From the NCBI RefSeq assembly GCF_001625305.1, contig NW_017804242.1:5711765-5775764 (forward strand): 64,000 bases of DNA. The letters run 5' to 3'. The translations under genes and the position numbers were made by a program. Under the pieces are notes generated by a model, which worked only from the letters and a program-made list of their open reading frames with translations, made no database searches and was not told the DNA's origin. Source of the DNA: Branchiostoma belcheri (taxonomy: Eukaryota; Chordata; Leptocardii; Amphioxiformes; Branchiostomatidae). Positions 34,799 to 47,185 of the stretch are shown piece after piece. Each line of letters starts with the position of its first letter. The first letter of the stretch is position 1.

Positions 34799-35877
34799 TA
34801 ACCGTTTTTCACAAGTTCTCAGAGAGGGGATAGAAGGTGGTAACTTCATTTACTGACCCCCGGGAGGGTAGAGTTCATGGACCAAGGTCGGGTGGTGGTT
34901 TTGATGCGGTCCCCTCTGCTGGTCAGTTTCTCTGACCCTGACACTTGGATGGTTTTCACAGCTGAGGGCTAGCTTTTCTCTTGCCAGTTCACCAGTAAAA
35001 TTGAGTTCTCAAGCAAGGGATGATAGAATAGGTGGCCACAGGTCAGGGTTTAGGCAGTATGTTGGTAGTGTGTGTGTGTCTGTGTGTGTATGTATGCGTG
35101 TGCGTGCGTACAGTCCTTGCATGTGTGTGTGTGTATAAACAGGCCTGGAGAGGTCCTGGACCAGGATCTTTTGGTATGTTGGTAGGTGTTGGCCAAAGGA
35201 AGAAATGGTGGCTTACTACTGTAGCAGAACTTCTGGTTTTGATATCTTGTGTCCTGGACACGCTACAGTGAGGATTTTTAAAGAATAGATAGCTCTTGTG
35301 CTTGGGGAAAATGGGACATAAATTTGGCACCCCTAGCAACTTATTAGGTTAGAAGACTGGTAAGATTCCTTCCTCTCAAAGAATTTTTCACTAACGCTTG
35401 ATGAATTTGGGATAACAAATATATGTAGAATTACACTACTATTCTTAAAGAATTTCCAGACAATTAATATGCTTAATATTGAGTTAAAGCGGTCAGCTAT
35501 GATTAATGGTGAATTAAAATGACTTGCTAGGGAAAACGACTCTAAATTCCCAAGGCTGGGATGGAACTGAACTTGTTTTCTGGCTCTCACCAAAACTCTG
35601 GGAACGGCCTTCAAAAGCCATTCTTCTTCCTACTGCTGACAATTCCTTTCCGATCCCACAGGATTTACCCAGCTTCAAGTGAAAATTGTGCTGCATGGCC
35701 AGTACTAAACTGACAACCCTGTTCAGGTCCCAGTGGCTTTCCCAAACTTTCCCACACTCAGAACCACTGTGGACCTGAGGGGATACCCAACCCCAACTAG
35801 ATCCTAATGACTTTATCTCTCCACAGGGTAGCCAGGAAAAACAGGAGCTGTTTTCTACACTCTGCTTTTGGTCCTAT

Positions 35878-35935
35878 GAGGCTCTGCATGGGGGGATCCT
35901 GACAATGTTTTTCAGTATACAAACAATGTATTTGT
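35878..35935 (-). mobile_element. Family-B MITE remnant
   Basis: GAGGCTCTGCATGGGGGGATCCTGACAATG is a decayed left end of reversed family B. It ends after about 50 bases. Confidence 0.5.
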
Positions 35936-36189
35936 GGGCAGGCTGGCTAACAGTAAATTACATTGTTCTAGTGTAAGGGAACTACTTCATTGCATTCATT
36001 CCTTCTTTCTTTCTTTTTTCCTTCGTTCCTTTCTTTTTCCTTCTCTCTCTTTCTTTCTTTCTTCAATTTGCAACAGAAATACACATGGAACACAAGGCAG
36101 CAAATTCAGCTGATGCTGTGATCCACACATATTACACACAACAGTTAGGTACAAGCAAAATTGCATTAAGAATACAAAAATAGGTATAC

Positions 36190-36776
36190 AATAAAAATGG
36201 TTGCTATTAAAATCCGTCCACCAACGTTTAAAAGACATGTATTTTCAATCTTCCACAATGGAGATGCGTAACAACAAGAAGCTAAGAACATATAGATTAT
36301 TAAAAAAAGCTTACCTCGAGGAGGATTATCTAAAGATTCCTAACATCAAACACAGAACAGCCATCACGAAACTCAGGATTAGCTCTCACAAACTCCACAT
36401 AGAAAAAGGCAGACACAACCACATTCCCTTGCAGCAAAGAATTTGCCGATATTGTGATTTAGATAAGATAGAAGACGAGTGTCATTTTATTGTAGATTGC
36501 TCTTTATACAATAGCGAGCGAAATATTCTTTTTAACTGTATTCAAAATAAGTTTCCTAGTTTTGAATATTTGAATAGTTTAGACAAATTTATATATCTTA
36601 TGAAATTAGACAAGCCGTGTTTTGTAACTTCTATATGTTCATTCATCTACAATTGTTTTAAGAAGCGAGAAGAAGTCGATCCTGTAAACAATAGTATTAT
36701 TTAGTTTGTCTTCATGACCTGTACTTAGCTCGAAAGAGCATAAATGTGCAATAAAGGTCTTTCATTCATTCATTAA
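36190..36776 (+). mobile_element. LINE 3' end with intact zinc-knuckle-like tail
   Basis: A single open frame of about 160 codons ends at 36,704. It contains R-T-A-I-T-K-L-R-I-S-S-H-K-L then R-I-C-R-Y-C-D-L-D-K-I-E-D-E-C-H-F-I-V-D-C, the C-x2-C..H-x4-C tail at the end of certain Jockey/CR1-superfamily reverse transcriptases. The 3' UTR ends in AATAAAGGTCTTTCATTCATTCATT, a (CATT)n tail. Everything 5' is missing. The uninterrupted frame suggests a fairly recent insertion. Confidence 0.8.
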
Positions 36777-36779
36777 AAA

Positions 36780-38486
36780 TTACTTATGTATTCATGAGGT
36801 GTTTGGCAAAACTAGTCTGTGGACCATGGAATTGCTCTGTTGTGATTTCTGGTTGATTTGACGTTTGTGTACTACGAAGCATTTTTCAGAAAAGACACAA
36901 CGTGCTACATGAAATCAAAGTGCCCAATGACGCTTCACATGTGATTTTCTGATAACAGAATTCTTTTCAAAGTGACCGGCTACGATTAACGATGAATTAA
37001 AATGGCTGGCTACGTAACGCCTCACAGAAAAAGGCATGTAGACCCTCTCCTAGTTCCCATGCAGCCGCTTTATCAGACACCAGTGCTACAGGAGTGGACA
37101 CAGAGTTTATGTAGCAGATCCTATCTACCATGTACAAACAACCCAACCTGCTAACCACTGTCCCATAGCACAAACAGGACTGGACTTCAGGGGAGGGTCC
37201 ACAAACATCTTGATGTTTTCTCAACAGAAGCATTTTCCTTAGAAGGAAAGAGCGGATGTTGACTATGCATTCATTTTAATGCTGTCATCATACGAATGGG
37301 AATTTGGTACAATGAAGATGATGCAGGCAATAAATCAATCAATTAAAATTTATTGCACATCTGTATTGTAGTGGTTACAATCTATGGAAAGTACATACAT
37401 GTATAGAGCAAATTGGTGGACTACTTTGAATAATAGGTTTACAGCTTATATTATTCTATTTCGGGGACAGGAACTTCATTATAAGTGATACGTAATATAT
37501 TATAAACGGTATAATAATGAAGATAAGAAACATGAATTTCAATGAAGCTTTTTTTTTTAAATTAGCAATCTCTGAACACCTTGATGCCAACAAAAACACC
37601 ATTGTTACAGAAATTTTGCTCTACAAAAAATTGATTCGTCATGATCTACAAATAAATATTGCCTAGCAGTGAGACAGAACTTCTGAGCCCACCCCCTCCC
37701 CTCTCTGGAACACCACTCACAGAAGTCAGTTCATGGGAATGTGTCCTTTCCCTACACTTACACTCAGGAATGCCTATCAGCTACCATCTCCCATGTCAAA
37801 ACATTGTTACATCACTAGCCTGGCAAAGAGAAGCCTTTACACGCTCAGTTAGCCGCTAAAGACCCGTAAGCACGGCCAAATCAAGTGAGGTGAAGTACTT
37901 ATGAGAGAAAAAAACCCTCTTCTTTCCGCCTCCTATTTGGAACAAAGTCTGACTCTTTCTACGGTTGGAACAAATAAGAGAAAGTGCTTTATTTGTTGTT
38001 ACCAGGCACAGGAAAACAGTCTTGAAGGGAAAAACAAGTCAGACTTCTGTTCTGGACTGTTTCACGTTCAGAGTGGACACTTGCTATCTTAGGATCGTGA
38101 GAAACAGTTTCAGTTCGGAACAGGTTGGAGTCAGGGCTTAGCCACGACGTTGGTTAGGTCTAATCACTGGCGCATACCTTTGGCGGTGGAAGCGATTATC
38201 GTGAGTGTCGGTTCAGAAATGTGGTAAAAAGAGCCTAACTTATTCTACCGTGTGACGTATTTTACTTGTGCCAGTCAAATTCCTCAAATATCACTTTGTT
38301 ATTGGAGGGTATGCATGCACTTGGGACAACTTTCCTCACTTTAACCTGGTGTAAAATGGGTTCTTGACTTCGGTTGAGGAGGTAAAAGGCAGTGGAAGGA
38401 GAGGGATGGGCTCTGCCTTCCAATACTGTGCCCTAGACAACCCAACACCCCTGTGGCCGCAAGAAGGCTACGGGACTACCCTTTTT
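36780..38486. other. Intronic sequence, no gene recognised
   Basis: Several frames of 60-80 codons occur (for example minus 36,997-37,233) without domains or splice support. A CTGTATTGTAG-rich stretch near 37,340-37,400 shows nothing recognisable. Confidence 0.45.
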
Positions 38487-38691
38487 GAGGGCCAGCATGT
38501 CCTTTTTCGTAAGGTGTGATGGGGCCTTTTTAGTCTTCGTAATCTGTAGGCAGCCACCCAAAATCATCGTTATTCGTAGATTAACTGTAACGCGTGTTCG
38601 TTGTAATCAGCTTTAAGATTTTAACACAATTCGTAATCGGTGGTGAAAATTTGGCGTAATTCGTAATCACTAACCCCCCATGCAGGCCCTT
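38487..38691 (+). mobile_element. Family-A MITE copy 4
   Basis: Starts GAGGGCCAGCATGTCC and ends CATGCAGGCCCTT, with TTCGTAATC and CACAATTCGTAATCGGTGG inside. The flanking hexamers CTTTTT and CTTTCT match at five of six bases. Confidence 0.75.
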
Positions 38692-39008
38692 CTTTCTTGT
38701 GCTGTAGGCTGGGATCCAGATTTTCAGATCCGGTGATCCAGGAGTGGGTTCAGTGATCTCCAGACCAGTGCAGGTACTTCAGAAGAGCCAGATGTGTCCC
38801 CAGTGACTGATAGCAGGGATAAGTGGGGATTACAACTTGTCACAACACTGGCCTGGTTAGCACTGACCAGTTAGGCCTGGTCCTACTGTCCACCAGCCCT
38901 AGGGTACAGATCTTAGAATTTGGCAAAAATGGGAAGAATAGATGGCCAGGAGAGTCAGTCTGTAGATAGGTTTATTTCTGCAAGCAAATGAAGAGAGCCT
39001 GAGTGTAT

Positions 39009-39202
39009 GGGTGGACCTGACAATGTTCTACATGTACGCTAAATTTTGAGAGCTGGCTACGTATTACACTGAATTCAGGAAGCCTCCCCATTAACTTCTA
39101 CAATAAATTCCGTGTAGCTACACCGCATTAAATAGAATCAAAAAGGCAAAGTACGCTCTACGTTGAATTGAATTAAAACAACCGATTACGCTCTATTAGC
39201 TG
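39009..39202 (-). mobile_element. Family-B MITE, degenerate
   Basis: ACGCTAAATTTTGAGAGCTG, AATAAATTCCGTGTAGCTAC and TACGCTCTACGTTGAATTG mark a decayed reversed copy with eroded ends. Confidence 0.6.
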
Positions 39203-39755
39203 TTTTTGAACCCACTGTGTTAGTAGCCTGGTAGAGGCCTGGTCTTTTTACTTTTTCTTTTGTCATCCTCAACTAGGGCAAAGCACAATGTTTTTCAAGT
39301 AGCTGCTAGTGTAATGGACCAACATGCCCCCTAGGAAATTTTACCACAGATACATGTACATGTACATTGTACTCCTCAGTTATATCCTGATCACTTGCTG
39401 GCTACAAATGTACAATGTCAATGTAACTGTGGGCCTGGCATGCTATGGATCTGGTGTTACCCAGGCTAAGTCAGTAGCAGCTTGTTCCTGACATGTCAAC
39501 GCTGTGGAGGTATCACAATAATCCATGGTAAAGTATGAGCCCCGGCTCGCTGACAGAATCAGATCGACGAGTGCAGACAGCAGCAAATCCTGACATGCTG
39601 GAGAAGTTTGATTGTCGAAGGAGCGCAAAGAGATTTTCCATATGGTGGTAACTGTAGTTTTCTTCCTTCCCAGAGTTGATTCAATTCCAAGTAGCCTGGG
39701 TACCAGACTGTTTCCAGGGCCTACAAAGGCCTAGCCTGGTTGAGGCAGGCTGTCA

Positions 39756-40241
39756 TTAAGGTCTCATTCATGTATTACTCCGAGTGTACCCCCTAAAAGA
39801 GTACCAAGTCAAAAACTAAACGGCTGTATGAACGCGTGTTTTTATTGGTGAGAATTTTCCCTTTAGCCATCCCAACTGATGTAAAACGTCAAAGCGGTGA
39901 AAGCTTGTTTGTAACTGATGAAATTAGGACGTAATTGTCGGCAGCCGCGCGCTAGGTCGGACGTGCACAGTCCATTGTTGTGAGTTGTGCGGTCGTAGGT
40001 TTGCAGCGCGGGAGGGCCTCTTGCGGACAGTTGCTAAGTGCAGTTTGTGATTCCCATAAAACAGGATTGTGTGTATAGAAGTCGTTGGCAATTTTTTTAT
40101 GAGACGTAGAGTAAGTGTGCTCAACATAGCATGAAAGATATCAATTGATTTAATGTAGGATCATAGGGAACACGGTCTCGTAAGTCACTCATTAATGCAT
40201 GGTTTCTAATGTATGGAAAAAACTCATGAATGAGACCTTAA
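39756..40241. mobile_element. Family-G TTAA element, copy 1
   Basis: TTAA flanks an element of 478 bp whose ends GGTCTCATTCATG and CATGAATGAGACC are inverted. It is base-for-base the same as copy 2 at 41,903-42,380 wherever I compared, including a 67-codon minus frame. TTAA specificity points to piggyBac or Kolobok. The 5'-GG end suits Kolobok (5'-RG rule). The frame is Ser/Arg/Pro-rich and not a transposase. Confidence 0.85.
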
Positions 40242-41898
40242 TTAAATATGAAAAATATTCATTAAAAATCAACGATTAGTGCTAAGGTCCCAATTTTTGA
40301 ACAATGTTTGCCCAGGATTTAATGTCCGATTTTTCAGCGCAAATTGCATTGCGTAACCACGCCCGTTGCCATGGCAACGGACGACGCCATTTCTGCGGGG
40401 GTTGATTGACGCCGTCCTTTCACCATTCTCCGTTTTACAAAGATTTACAGTCAAATAACGTTTTGAAAAGCTGTCATATTCAAGATACATACACTAAAGA
40501 TTATTCCCTGACTATCAGTGTTGTGTAAGGCGTCTGTAAAGCAAGGACTGACAAGCACACGCTTGCAAATTATATAGAAATCGTGTAAACCCAAATTCAC
40601 GGACAACACATGCAAACATTAGAAGCGTCGATTACGGAACTTAGATGTACATATGAAATTGTGGATAGAGTTAAGGAACCACAGAACAGGAAAAGATTCA
40701 AATAATAAAGGTATGTGCGCTCTGCTTTCAGGAAAAGCGTCAAATACAAGGCAATCCGATGTGCTACGGATCGTTCAAAACCACCTTGCCCGCAGCCTGA
40801 CTGTGTACCCACCTAAAATCGCATGCCTGACAAGTAGGGTTACCTGATTGCATCCCAAAGTAATTCCCATTACGTCTGATTACCCCGCTGGCCGAAATTT
40901 GTGCCATTCGTTACCCCCCCCCACCACACGCACGCACGCACACATGCACGCATTGAGTCTGGCCGCCCCCCCCCCGCCACTGTCAGGGCGGTGGATCCTT
41001 ACCCCGCCCCCCCTCCCAAAACTAACAGAAAAACACCTGGCACGCTACAGCTGACGTGAATTTGTATCCCCCAGACTTCCAGACTGCAAAATCAGACTAG
41101 ATTTAGTTAATTTCTAGTTAGGTGAGAAGGGATATATTATGCCAAAGCATTACTTCAACTTTCATTGGAAAAGTTTCTGTTTTGCTCTGTTCTAAGAACG
41201 CTGTCTGGAATTCCCCTTCCTTTCTGAGTGATAGGTTTATGGTCAAATTTGGCCTCTTTTGCCTTTATTCTTCTCAACTAGTAGAAAAGGTACTTTGACC
41301 GAAGTTGCCTCGAATTTTGTAAGCAGCATCTTGCGTCACCTCTGTAAACCTCTCCCCATTCCCGCCTAGGCTGACTTTTAGAGTGCGCTAGATGCACTAT
41401 CAGCAGCATGTCGTTTACTTCTTCTTACCTCGAGTTCAAATTTTAGCAAGTGTATATGTTTAGCTTTACTGTTGTTTGTGTAATGTCGATGTTTTCGCTT
41501 TTATGGGCGTGTCCTAATGCGACATGCACATCAATGTCCTTACTGATGCTACGCCTCATTTGCCAGCATACACCAAATGATCAGCATCGTCCAGATCTAT
41601 CACTTGCTGTCTATTCAGGTTTACAGACAGACAATTTCATACAGAACACATTAATCTACCCAACGGAACGAAAAAAACATAAATTACTGTTTCCGACACG
41701 TCATAAGGGTAATTAAGATATCTGTTGTACTTTTATTTCAGACTGCCAGGTGGCGCTGCTCATATCAAAATTTTGACGCAACTTTATTCGACCCGTTGCT
41801 TGGTAACGGAGTGACGTGAGAACAAAATCTTTCTCAGAGATTGGTTAGGGGATGTATATTCTTCATTTAAGAACCAAAATCTTAATAATCAATGGTCA
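40242..41898. other. 1.66-kb segment between identical family-G copies
   Basis: No recognisable gene. It has a C-run and ACACGCACGCACGC tract at 40,914-40,990. The small inverted pair GCCATGGCAAC and GCGTAACCACGCCC region near 40,360-40,385 is not compelling. If the two flanking copies ever moved together this segment would be cargo, but nothing in it suggests that. Confidence 0.45.
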
Positions 41899-42384
41899 TT
41901 AAGGTCTCATTCATGTATTACTCCGAGTGTACCCCCTAAAAGAGTACCAAGTCAAAAACTAAACGGCTGTATGAACGCGTGTTTTTATTGGTGAGAATTT
42001 TCCCTTTAGCCATCCCAACTGATGTAAAACGTCAAAGCGGTGAAAGCTTGTTTGTAACTGATGAAATTAGGACGTAATTGTCGGCAGCCGCGCGCTAGGT
42101 CGGACGTGCACAGTCCATTGTTGTGAGTTGTGCGGTCGTAGGTTTGCAGCGCGGGAGGGCCTCTTGCGGACAGTTGCTAAGTGCAGTTTGTGATTCCCAT
42201 AAAACAGGATTGTGTGTATAGAAGTCGTTGGCAATTTTTTTATGAGACGTAGAGTAAGTGTGCTCAACATAGCATGAAAGATATCAATTGATTTAATGTA
42301 GGATCATAGGGAACACGGTCTCGTAAGTCACTCATTAATGCATGGTTTCTAATGTATGGAAAAAACTCATGAATGAGACCTTAA
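41899..42384. mobile_element. Family-G TTAA element, copy 2
   Basis: Second copy of the 478-bp element, same orientation as copy 1 and bounded by TTAA at 41,899-41,902 and 42,381-42,384. The absence of visible differences implies very recent transposition or gene conversion. Confidence 0.85.
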
Positions 42385-43088
42385 TACCACAGTCCCCTTC
42401 AGTTAGAACTTAGACCCTGCTAAGACCCGGTTTACACACAGGCAAAACCCTGAATTGCGTACAAAAATTGCAACCATTTTACACACAGAAAAAGCGAACG
42501 TACACAATTTTCGTATGCTCGCATATGTACATGGTTTTTGCCTAAATCTGGTCCTAGTGTGATATGGGCCTGGCATCCAGGCTAGAATCAAGGAAAGCTC
42601 TTGGTAAAAATGAAGGTTAGACATCTAGCAAAACAATTCTCAGTCACTGATGAAAGATCATCAAATTTATTCATTTTACAGAAAATCCTTTTTCTGAAAT
42701 GACCTGATGTATATTCTTAATTGATTGAGTGAAATAAATTTTAGCGATTACAAAAAGACACAAAAATTGACAAAAGGAAATGCACACAGTTGTTCATTTG
42801 CCGGTATAATTGAGTTCTAAGTTGCTAGGCTGTAGACTCAGATATGTCAATTTTTCCTACAAAATGATTTGTAACTCTTTTGCTCATACTCTTCAAGCAG
42901 AGATAATGCCTATTTTTTAATGTTTTTCTAAAAGTTTTGTTTGGCTTTATTTCTAGTATCCTGGCTAGAGTACTGATACAAAAGCCCCAAAAAGTAGAAA
43001 GCCTGGCAAAAAGACAAAAAAGCTTTTAAAAAAAATAGCGTAACCTTTGCTTGACCAGCTTTGTACCATTTTTGCCATGAATCAGTCT

Positions 43089-43480
43089 CAGGGGTTGAAA
43101 TAGATTTTGGGGCCAACTTGCACTGGTGCAAAAAAAAATATGTGCACCAGAAGAAAAATAGTTGCACCCCCAAAAATGATAGGTACACAACCAAAAGTAC
43201 ATGTAGTAACTTTAACAGCATCCAATATTTGCTTACACTACTAACCTACTAAAGCGACATAGATAGTAACCTTCTATTAATTACAAAAAATTAAGAAAAA
43301 CTTCATGGATTCTGGTTTTGTTGAAATTGTTCCCTTTCCAGTTGTTTATTGGATTAGATTTCTACAGGTTGTAACAGTGGATAAAGCAAACTTGCACCGG
43401 TGCATACCGGCAAAAAATTAGTCGCACTAAACCAAATTTACTTGCACTAGGTTGCACACAGAGGGGTATTTCGACCCCTG
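43089..43480. mobile_element. Family-H element 3
   Basis: Starts CAGGGGTTGAAATAG and ends TATTTCGACCCCTG. The interior repeats TTGCACTGGTGCA, TTGCACCGGTGCA and related phrases. Same end type as elements at 29,028, 30,533 and 51,109, but with a different interior. Confidence 0.65.
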
Positions 43481-43810
43481 ACTCAGAGTCTTCAATCCAG
43501 TACGGCATCAATTCTAGAGAAAGCTCCAAGGATCAGTCCAAACAAACAACCCATCATTGTAAAGGAGACTTGCTGTTGATCATTCGCCAAAGTCAAACAC
43601 CTTCATCAAGTCTCCTGCTCCCCTTGGCAGGAAAAAATATCAGGGCCTGTCAAGCCACCGCTGATCAGCTATATAAACAAACCAACATTGCCTCTCAGCT
43701 ATACAAACATACAAGAAACGCTACACCAAGTGGTGTCAGGAACAGGTTTCAAACACTTTCAACAACAACATGCATCGTTTTGCTGTATGTTCCCATTCAA
43801 AACACACTAA

Positions 43811-43893
43811 GGCCACACCAATTTAATTGGTTGGTTCTCCGATTTTTTCAGAAAAAAATATGTAGCAACATGGCAAAAATAAAACAAGTGCTT
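43811..43893. mobile_element. Family-C MITE left-end fragment
   Basis: TAAGGCCACACCAATTTAAT, TTGGTTCTCCGATTTTTTCA and AAAAATAAAACA follow the left 80 bases of family C, then the similarity stops. Confidence 0.75.
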
Positions 43894-44195
43894 TTACAAA
43901 AGCTGACGTTTGCCGCCATTGTACTTTTGCACAAGAAAATCACATGCCACCTCTGCTAGTTTCACTGAAAATGTTGTTACCTTTTTTTTTTCCTGATAGT
44001 ATAGCTTCACACATTGTGGGCAAAGGCAATTAATGGCTTATATGTAAGAAATGTGACACAAGTATACACAGATTCTAAATGTATGTGTTCAGATTGTTTA
44101 TTGAATATTTGGTTTCAGGGCAAGATACAGTTTCTGGTTTTAATAATTCACTCGTGAGACATGGACTCATCCAGTATACAATCTGCAAGTTCTGC

Positions 44196-44295
44196 ACAAT
44201 GGCACATTAGTATTGAGTGCACAGTGGCACAGGCTGGTATTGAGTGCACGGTGACACAGGCTGGTATTGAGTGAATGGTGGCATAGGTTGATTGC
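44196..44295. repeat. Minisatellite, 30-bp unit, about three copies
   Basis: Three copies of GGCACAGGCTGGTATTGAGTGCA-like units. The repeated S-I-P-A-C-A-T-V-H peptide in a minus-strand frame is produced by this array and is not a gene. Confidence 0.85.
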
Positions 44296-45049
44296 TTTGT
44301 GGTATCCAAATGCCAAAGACACATCTGAAAGAGATGACAAATAATTTGTTTCAACATAAAATTTGCAACTGTGCACATAAATATTGAGTTCTCGTTGCTA
44401 AAAGAACACATCAAAGTCTTCAAAATTACCCATATACTACTGAGAGAGCTTCTATATGTTGCCATATTGATGAACAATTCTTAGGTTTCTGAGTACACTC
44501 AAATTTCTTGATGAAATTGAGATATGTTTGATACCAGGAAAGATTTACGTGTGAACCGAATAGCTTGAAAGCTCAAAGTTTTTTCAACAAAATACTGGCG
44601 ACGAATGAAAAGCCTGAACCGCCCCCCCCACTGACAGCGAAAATTTGTAAGAAGAAAATAATAATTTATGCAACAATACAAAATATTAAGGCGATACGGT
44701 AGAAACACTCCAGAGAACAAACTTTAAGATTGGCAAGCATCTGCCGGTAATTAATTTTAATATTAAAGCAAGAAACTTAGCCTTGCATAATTTGATCATA
44801 CCGAAAAGAGATTGTTAGACGCATTTGTAAATCCAAAGAGGAGGGGGCAGTCAGTTTGACTACTAAATATTGTTAAACAGCGCGTCAAAGCACAATTAGA
44901 TTGATCACCCTTGCCCATGGTACTTTTAGCTATACTATTTTCCTGTAACTCTATGACTAATACTCATAACATTGCTGATATTTTTTTTAATTTATATGGC
45001 GTAAATACTGAGGCACGGTACGTACCTGAGAGCTGGAATGCTCGTTGTA

Positions 45050-45260
45050 GGAGCCTGCATGCCCTTTTTCCTGAGGCGTAATCGGACCATTTAAGTCTTC
45101 GTAATCCGTTGGCAGTCGCCCTCCAAATCAATGAAATTCGTAATATTATATTAGCCTTAATGCATAAAGTTTTAATAGCTCTGAGAATTTTACTTAATTC
45201 GTAATCGGTGGCGAAAATTTTGCGTAATCCGTAACCACTATCACCCCCATACATGCCCTC
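45050..45260 (+). mobile_element. Family-A MITE copy 5
   Basis: GGAGCCTGCATGCCC at the left and ACATGCCCTC at the right, with AATTCGTAATCGGTGGCGAA and GCGTAATCCGTAA inside. More diverged than copies 1-3; no clean duplication. Confidence 0.75.
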
Positions 45261-45319
45261 TAGTACATCCGGGGGCTTCCAAGAGCAACATGAACAGCGA
45301 CATCTAGCGATGTAGTGAA

Positions 45320-45412
45320 ATAGTACATCTTCCGGTTAGTAAATATGGCGGTGGGCCGGATACTCTCTCTCTTCACAGCCAAGGGCGTATATTTCGGCAA
45401 AAGGGTACTTTA
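45320..45412 (+). promoter_or_regulatory. ETS/YY1-like motif pair, candidate start of a nested transcript
   Basis: CTTCCGG (an ETS-type site) at about 45,330 is followed by AATATGGCGGTGG, which matches the YY1 core AANATGGCGG with the ATG as a possible start. From that ATG at about 45,350 an open frame of 20 codons runs to an AAAAGG|GTACTT donor-like site. Such motif pairs mark housekeeping transcription starts. I could not find a downstream exon in phase, so this is a candidate only. Confidence 0.3.
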
Positions 45413-45516
45413 AAAGTTTCTTTAGTGTGGAAACTTAGCAACAATGTAGTGGACCACAATTAAAACATCGTTGTTGGAATATTTGTCCACTAATTACAGA
45501 CGTTGCGCGAGCGCAA

Positions 45517-46008
45517 ATGTTTTACTTGTCATCTACATTAACATAATTTATGCGATTCATTCATCAAGGCCATTATGTCAATTTTTATAATCTTCTGAGA
45601 ATCACTTTGGGCATACAGTAGTACAGATTAATTATTTTTTAGACAATTCAAGTCTAATTTTTGATAACTTTGTCATATAAGAATTGCGTTTATGTGATCT
45701 GGTAGGTCCATCCCACAATAAAAAATGCAAACATAATAGATAAACATTGAATGCAACACCCAATGTTTAACTTGTCATCTACATTAACATAATTTATGCG
45801 ATTCATTCATCAAGGCCATTATGTCAATTTTTATAATCTTCTGAGAATCACTTTGGGCATACAGTAGTACAGATTAATTATTTTTTAGACAATTCAAGTC
45901 TAATTTTTGATAACTTTGTCATATAAGAATTGCGTTTATGTGATCTGGTAGGTCCATCCCACAATAAAAAGTGCAAACATAATAGATAAACATTGAATGC
46001 AACACCCA
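45517..46008. repeat. Tandem duplication of 246 bp, nearly identical
   Basis: 45,517-45,762 and 45,763-46,008 differ by only a few bases that I could find (for example AAAAAATGC versus AAAAAGTGC). Unit landmarks are ACTTGTCATCTACATTAAC and GGTAGGTCCATCCCAC. The junction is clean. No coding content. Confidence 0.92.
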
Positions 46009-46059
46009 AACGAAAATGTTCACCCAACGAAGGGTTGATGGAAGCATTGTTTTCGTATG

Positions 46060-46093
46060 TTTACGTTTGCCGCCGCATGGCGGCAAACGTAAA
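46060..46093. repeat. Perfect 15-bp-arm hairpin
   Basis: TTTACGTTTGCCGCC, loop GCAT, then GGCGGCAAACGTAAA. The GC-rich stem would be very stable as RNA or cruciform. It sits between the 246-bp tandem duplication and the truncated family-C element. Confidence 0.9.
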
Positions 46094-46376
46094 AATAAAA
46101 ACAGGTCTAGGCATCCTATTATAGCCCCAAATGCCATGATAGGAGTCAGTCAACACAATGGGTTAATATCTAATATAACTTTTAATCAAACCACTGCATT
46201 GGTAGATGGAACTTACTGTAACAACTAGGAAGAAAAGGACTTTCCTAAACTGTTTGGGGCAAAATATTATGAGCATTTTTGAGTTGATTCAGAACCAGAA
46301 TTTTTTTTTTTTGCAAATCACAAAAAAAATGAAGAGGCGAATCTGAGAACCAACAAATTAAATTGGTGTGGCCTTA
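46094..46376. mobile_element. Family-C MITE, left end missing
   Basis: Begins inside the family at AATAAAAACAGGTCTAGGCA and continues to AAATTAAATTGGTGTGGCCT. The lost left end is replaced by the hairpin at 46,060. Confidence 0.75.
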
Positions 46377-47185
46377 GAAAGACTATACAATAAATCGATC
46401 AATGTTCTATAATGTTTATGCAAACATACAAGAAACGTTACACTAAGTGGTGTCAGGAACGAACACTTTCAACAACAACCGGTCACCTTAAACATGCTTC
46501 GTTTCGCTAGCGAATTCCTGTTCCAAATTAGCTAAAAAAGACTCAAACGCTACCAAAAATCCATCAATGTTATATAAATAATGTTTCAAGCACTTCTCTT
46601 GACCATAAGTTTATTGAGCGGGATTGATAACTGTAGAAGGAATGCCTGTCGGTTTTTTTCCCACGACCCCTCCGTATGTCAGCTGTAATAGCATGTGACA
46701 GCTCAGATATCACCTATCTCACCACACATTGTTGGGGACCAGTTAACTGGTCAGTTGGGAACAGGGGTTTAATAGGCGTGTTATATAAACTATTATAAAT
46801 AGCTTTCTACAAGTGTGTTCTGTTTTCCTCTCAAACCTGAATTTCAAGAAGAGTACCACAGAGACTACTGTAAAATTTGCATTTACCTTAGTAGTGGTTT
46901 TATTTTGAGGTTGAGGGGGGAATAGATTCGGTTTTCCCTGTGTTTGAAGTTCGCAATTCTGCAGTACAGTAGAATAAATGATTAAAACACATGCAAAAGT
47001 TTCTGCAGTACACTGAGATTATTGTACCTTTCTAATTCGACCATCTACAAGTAGTTGGCAACTTCATGTACAGCAAGTTTATATACATGTATTACTATAC
47101 TAAAAGCCTACCTAGAAAATGTACATCTAACACCTCGCCATCATTGAGTAAAATCAGTTTGCATTGCTATTAGTGCATTGCTATT

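Noticed and set aside
36201..36704. A host zinc-finger gene
   Set aside because: The C-x2-C..H..C block is the tail of a non-LTR retrotransposon; it recurs at 18.2 and 55.9 kb and is followed by a LINE UTR with a CATT tail.
39756..42384. LTR retrotransposon made of two identical direct repeats
   Set aside because: Each copy has its own inverted ends and TTAA flanks, there are no TG..CA ends, and the 1.66 kb between has no gag/pol, primer site or polypurine tract.
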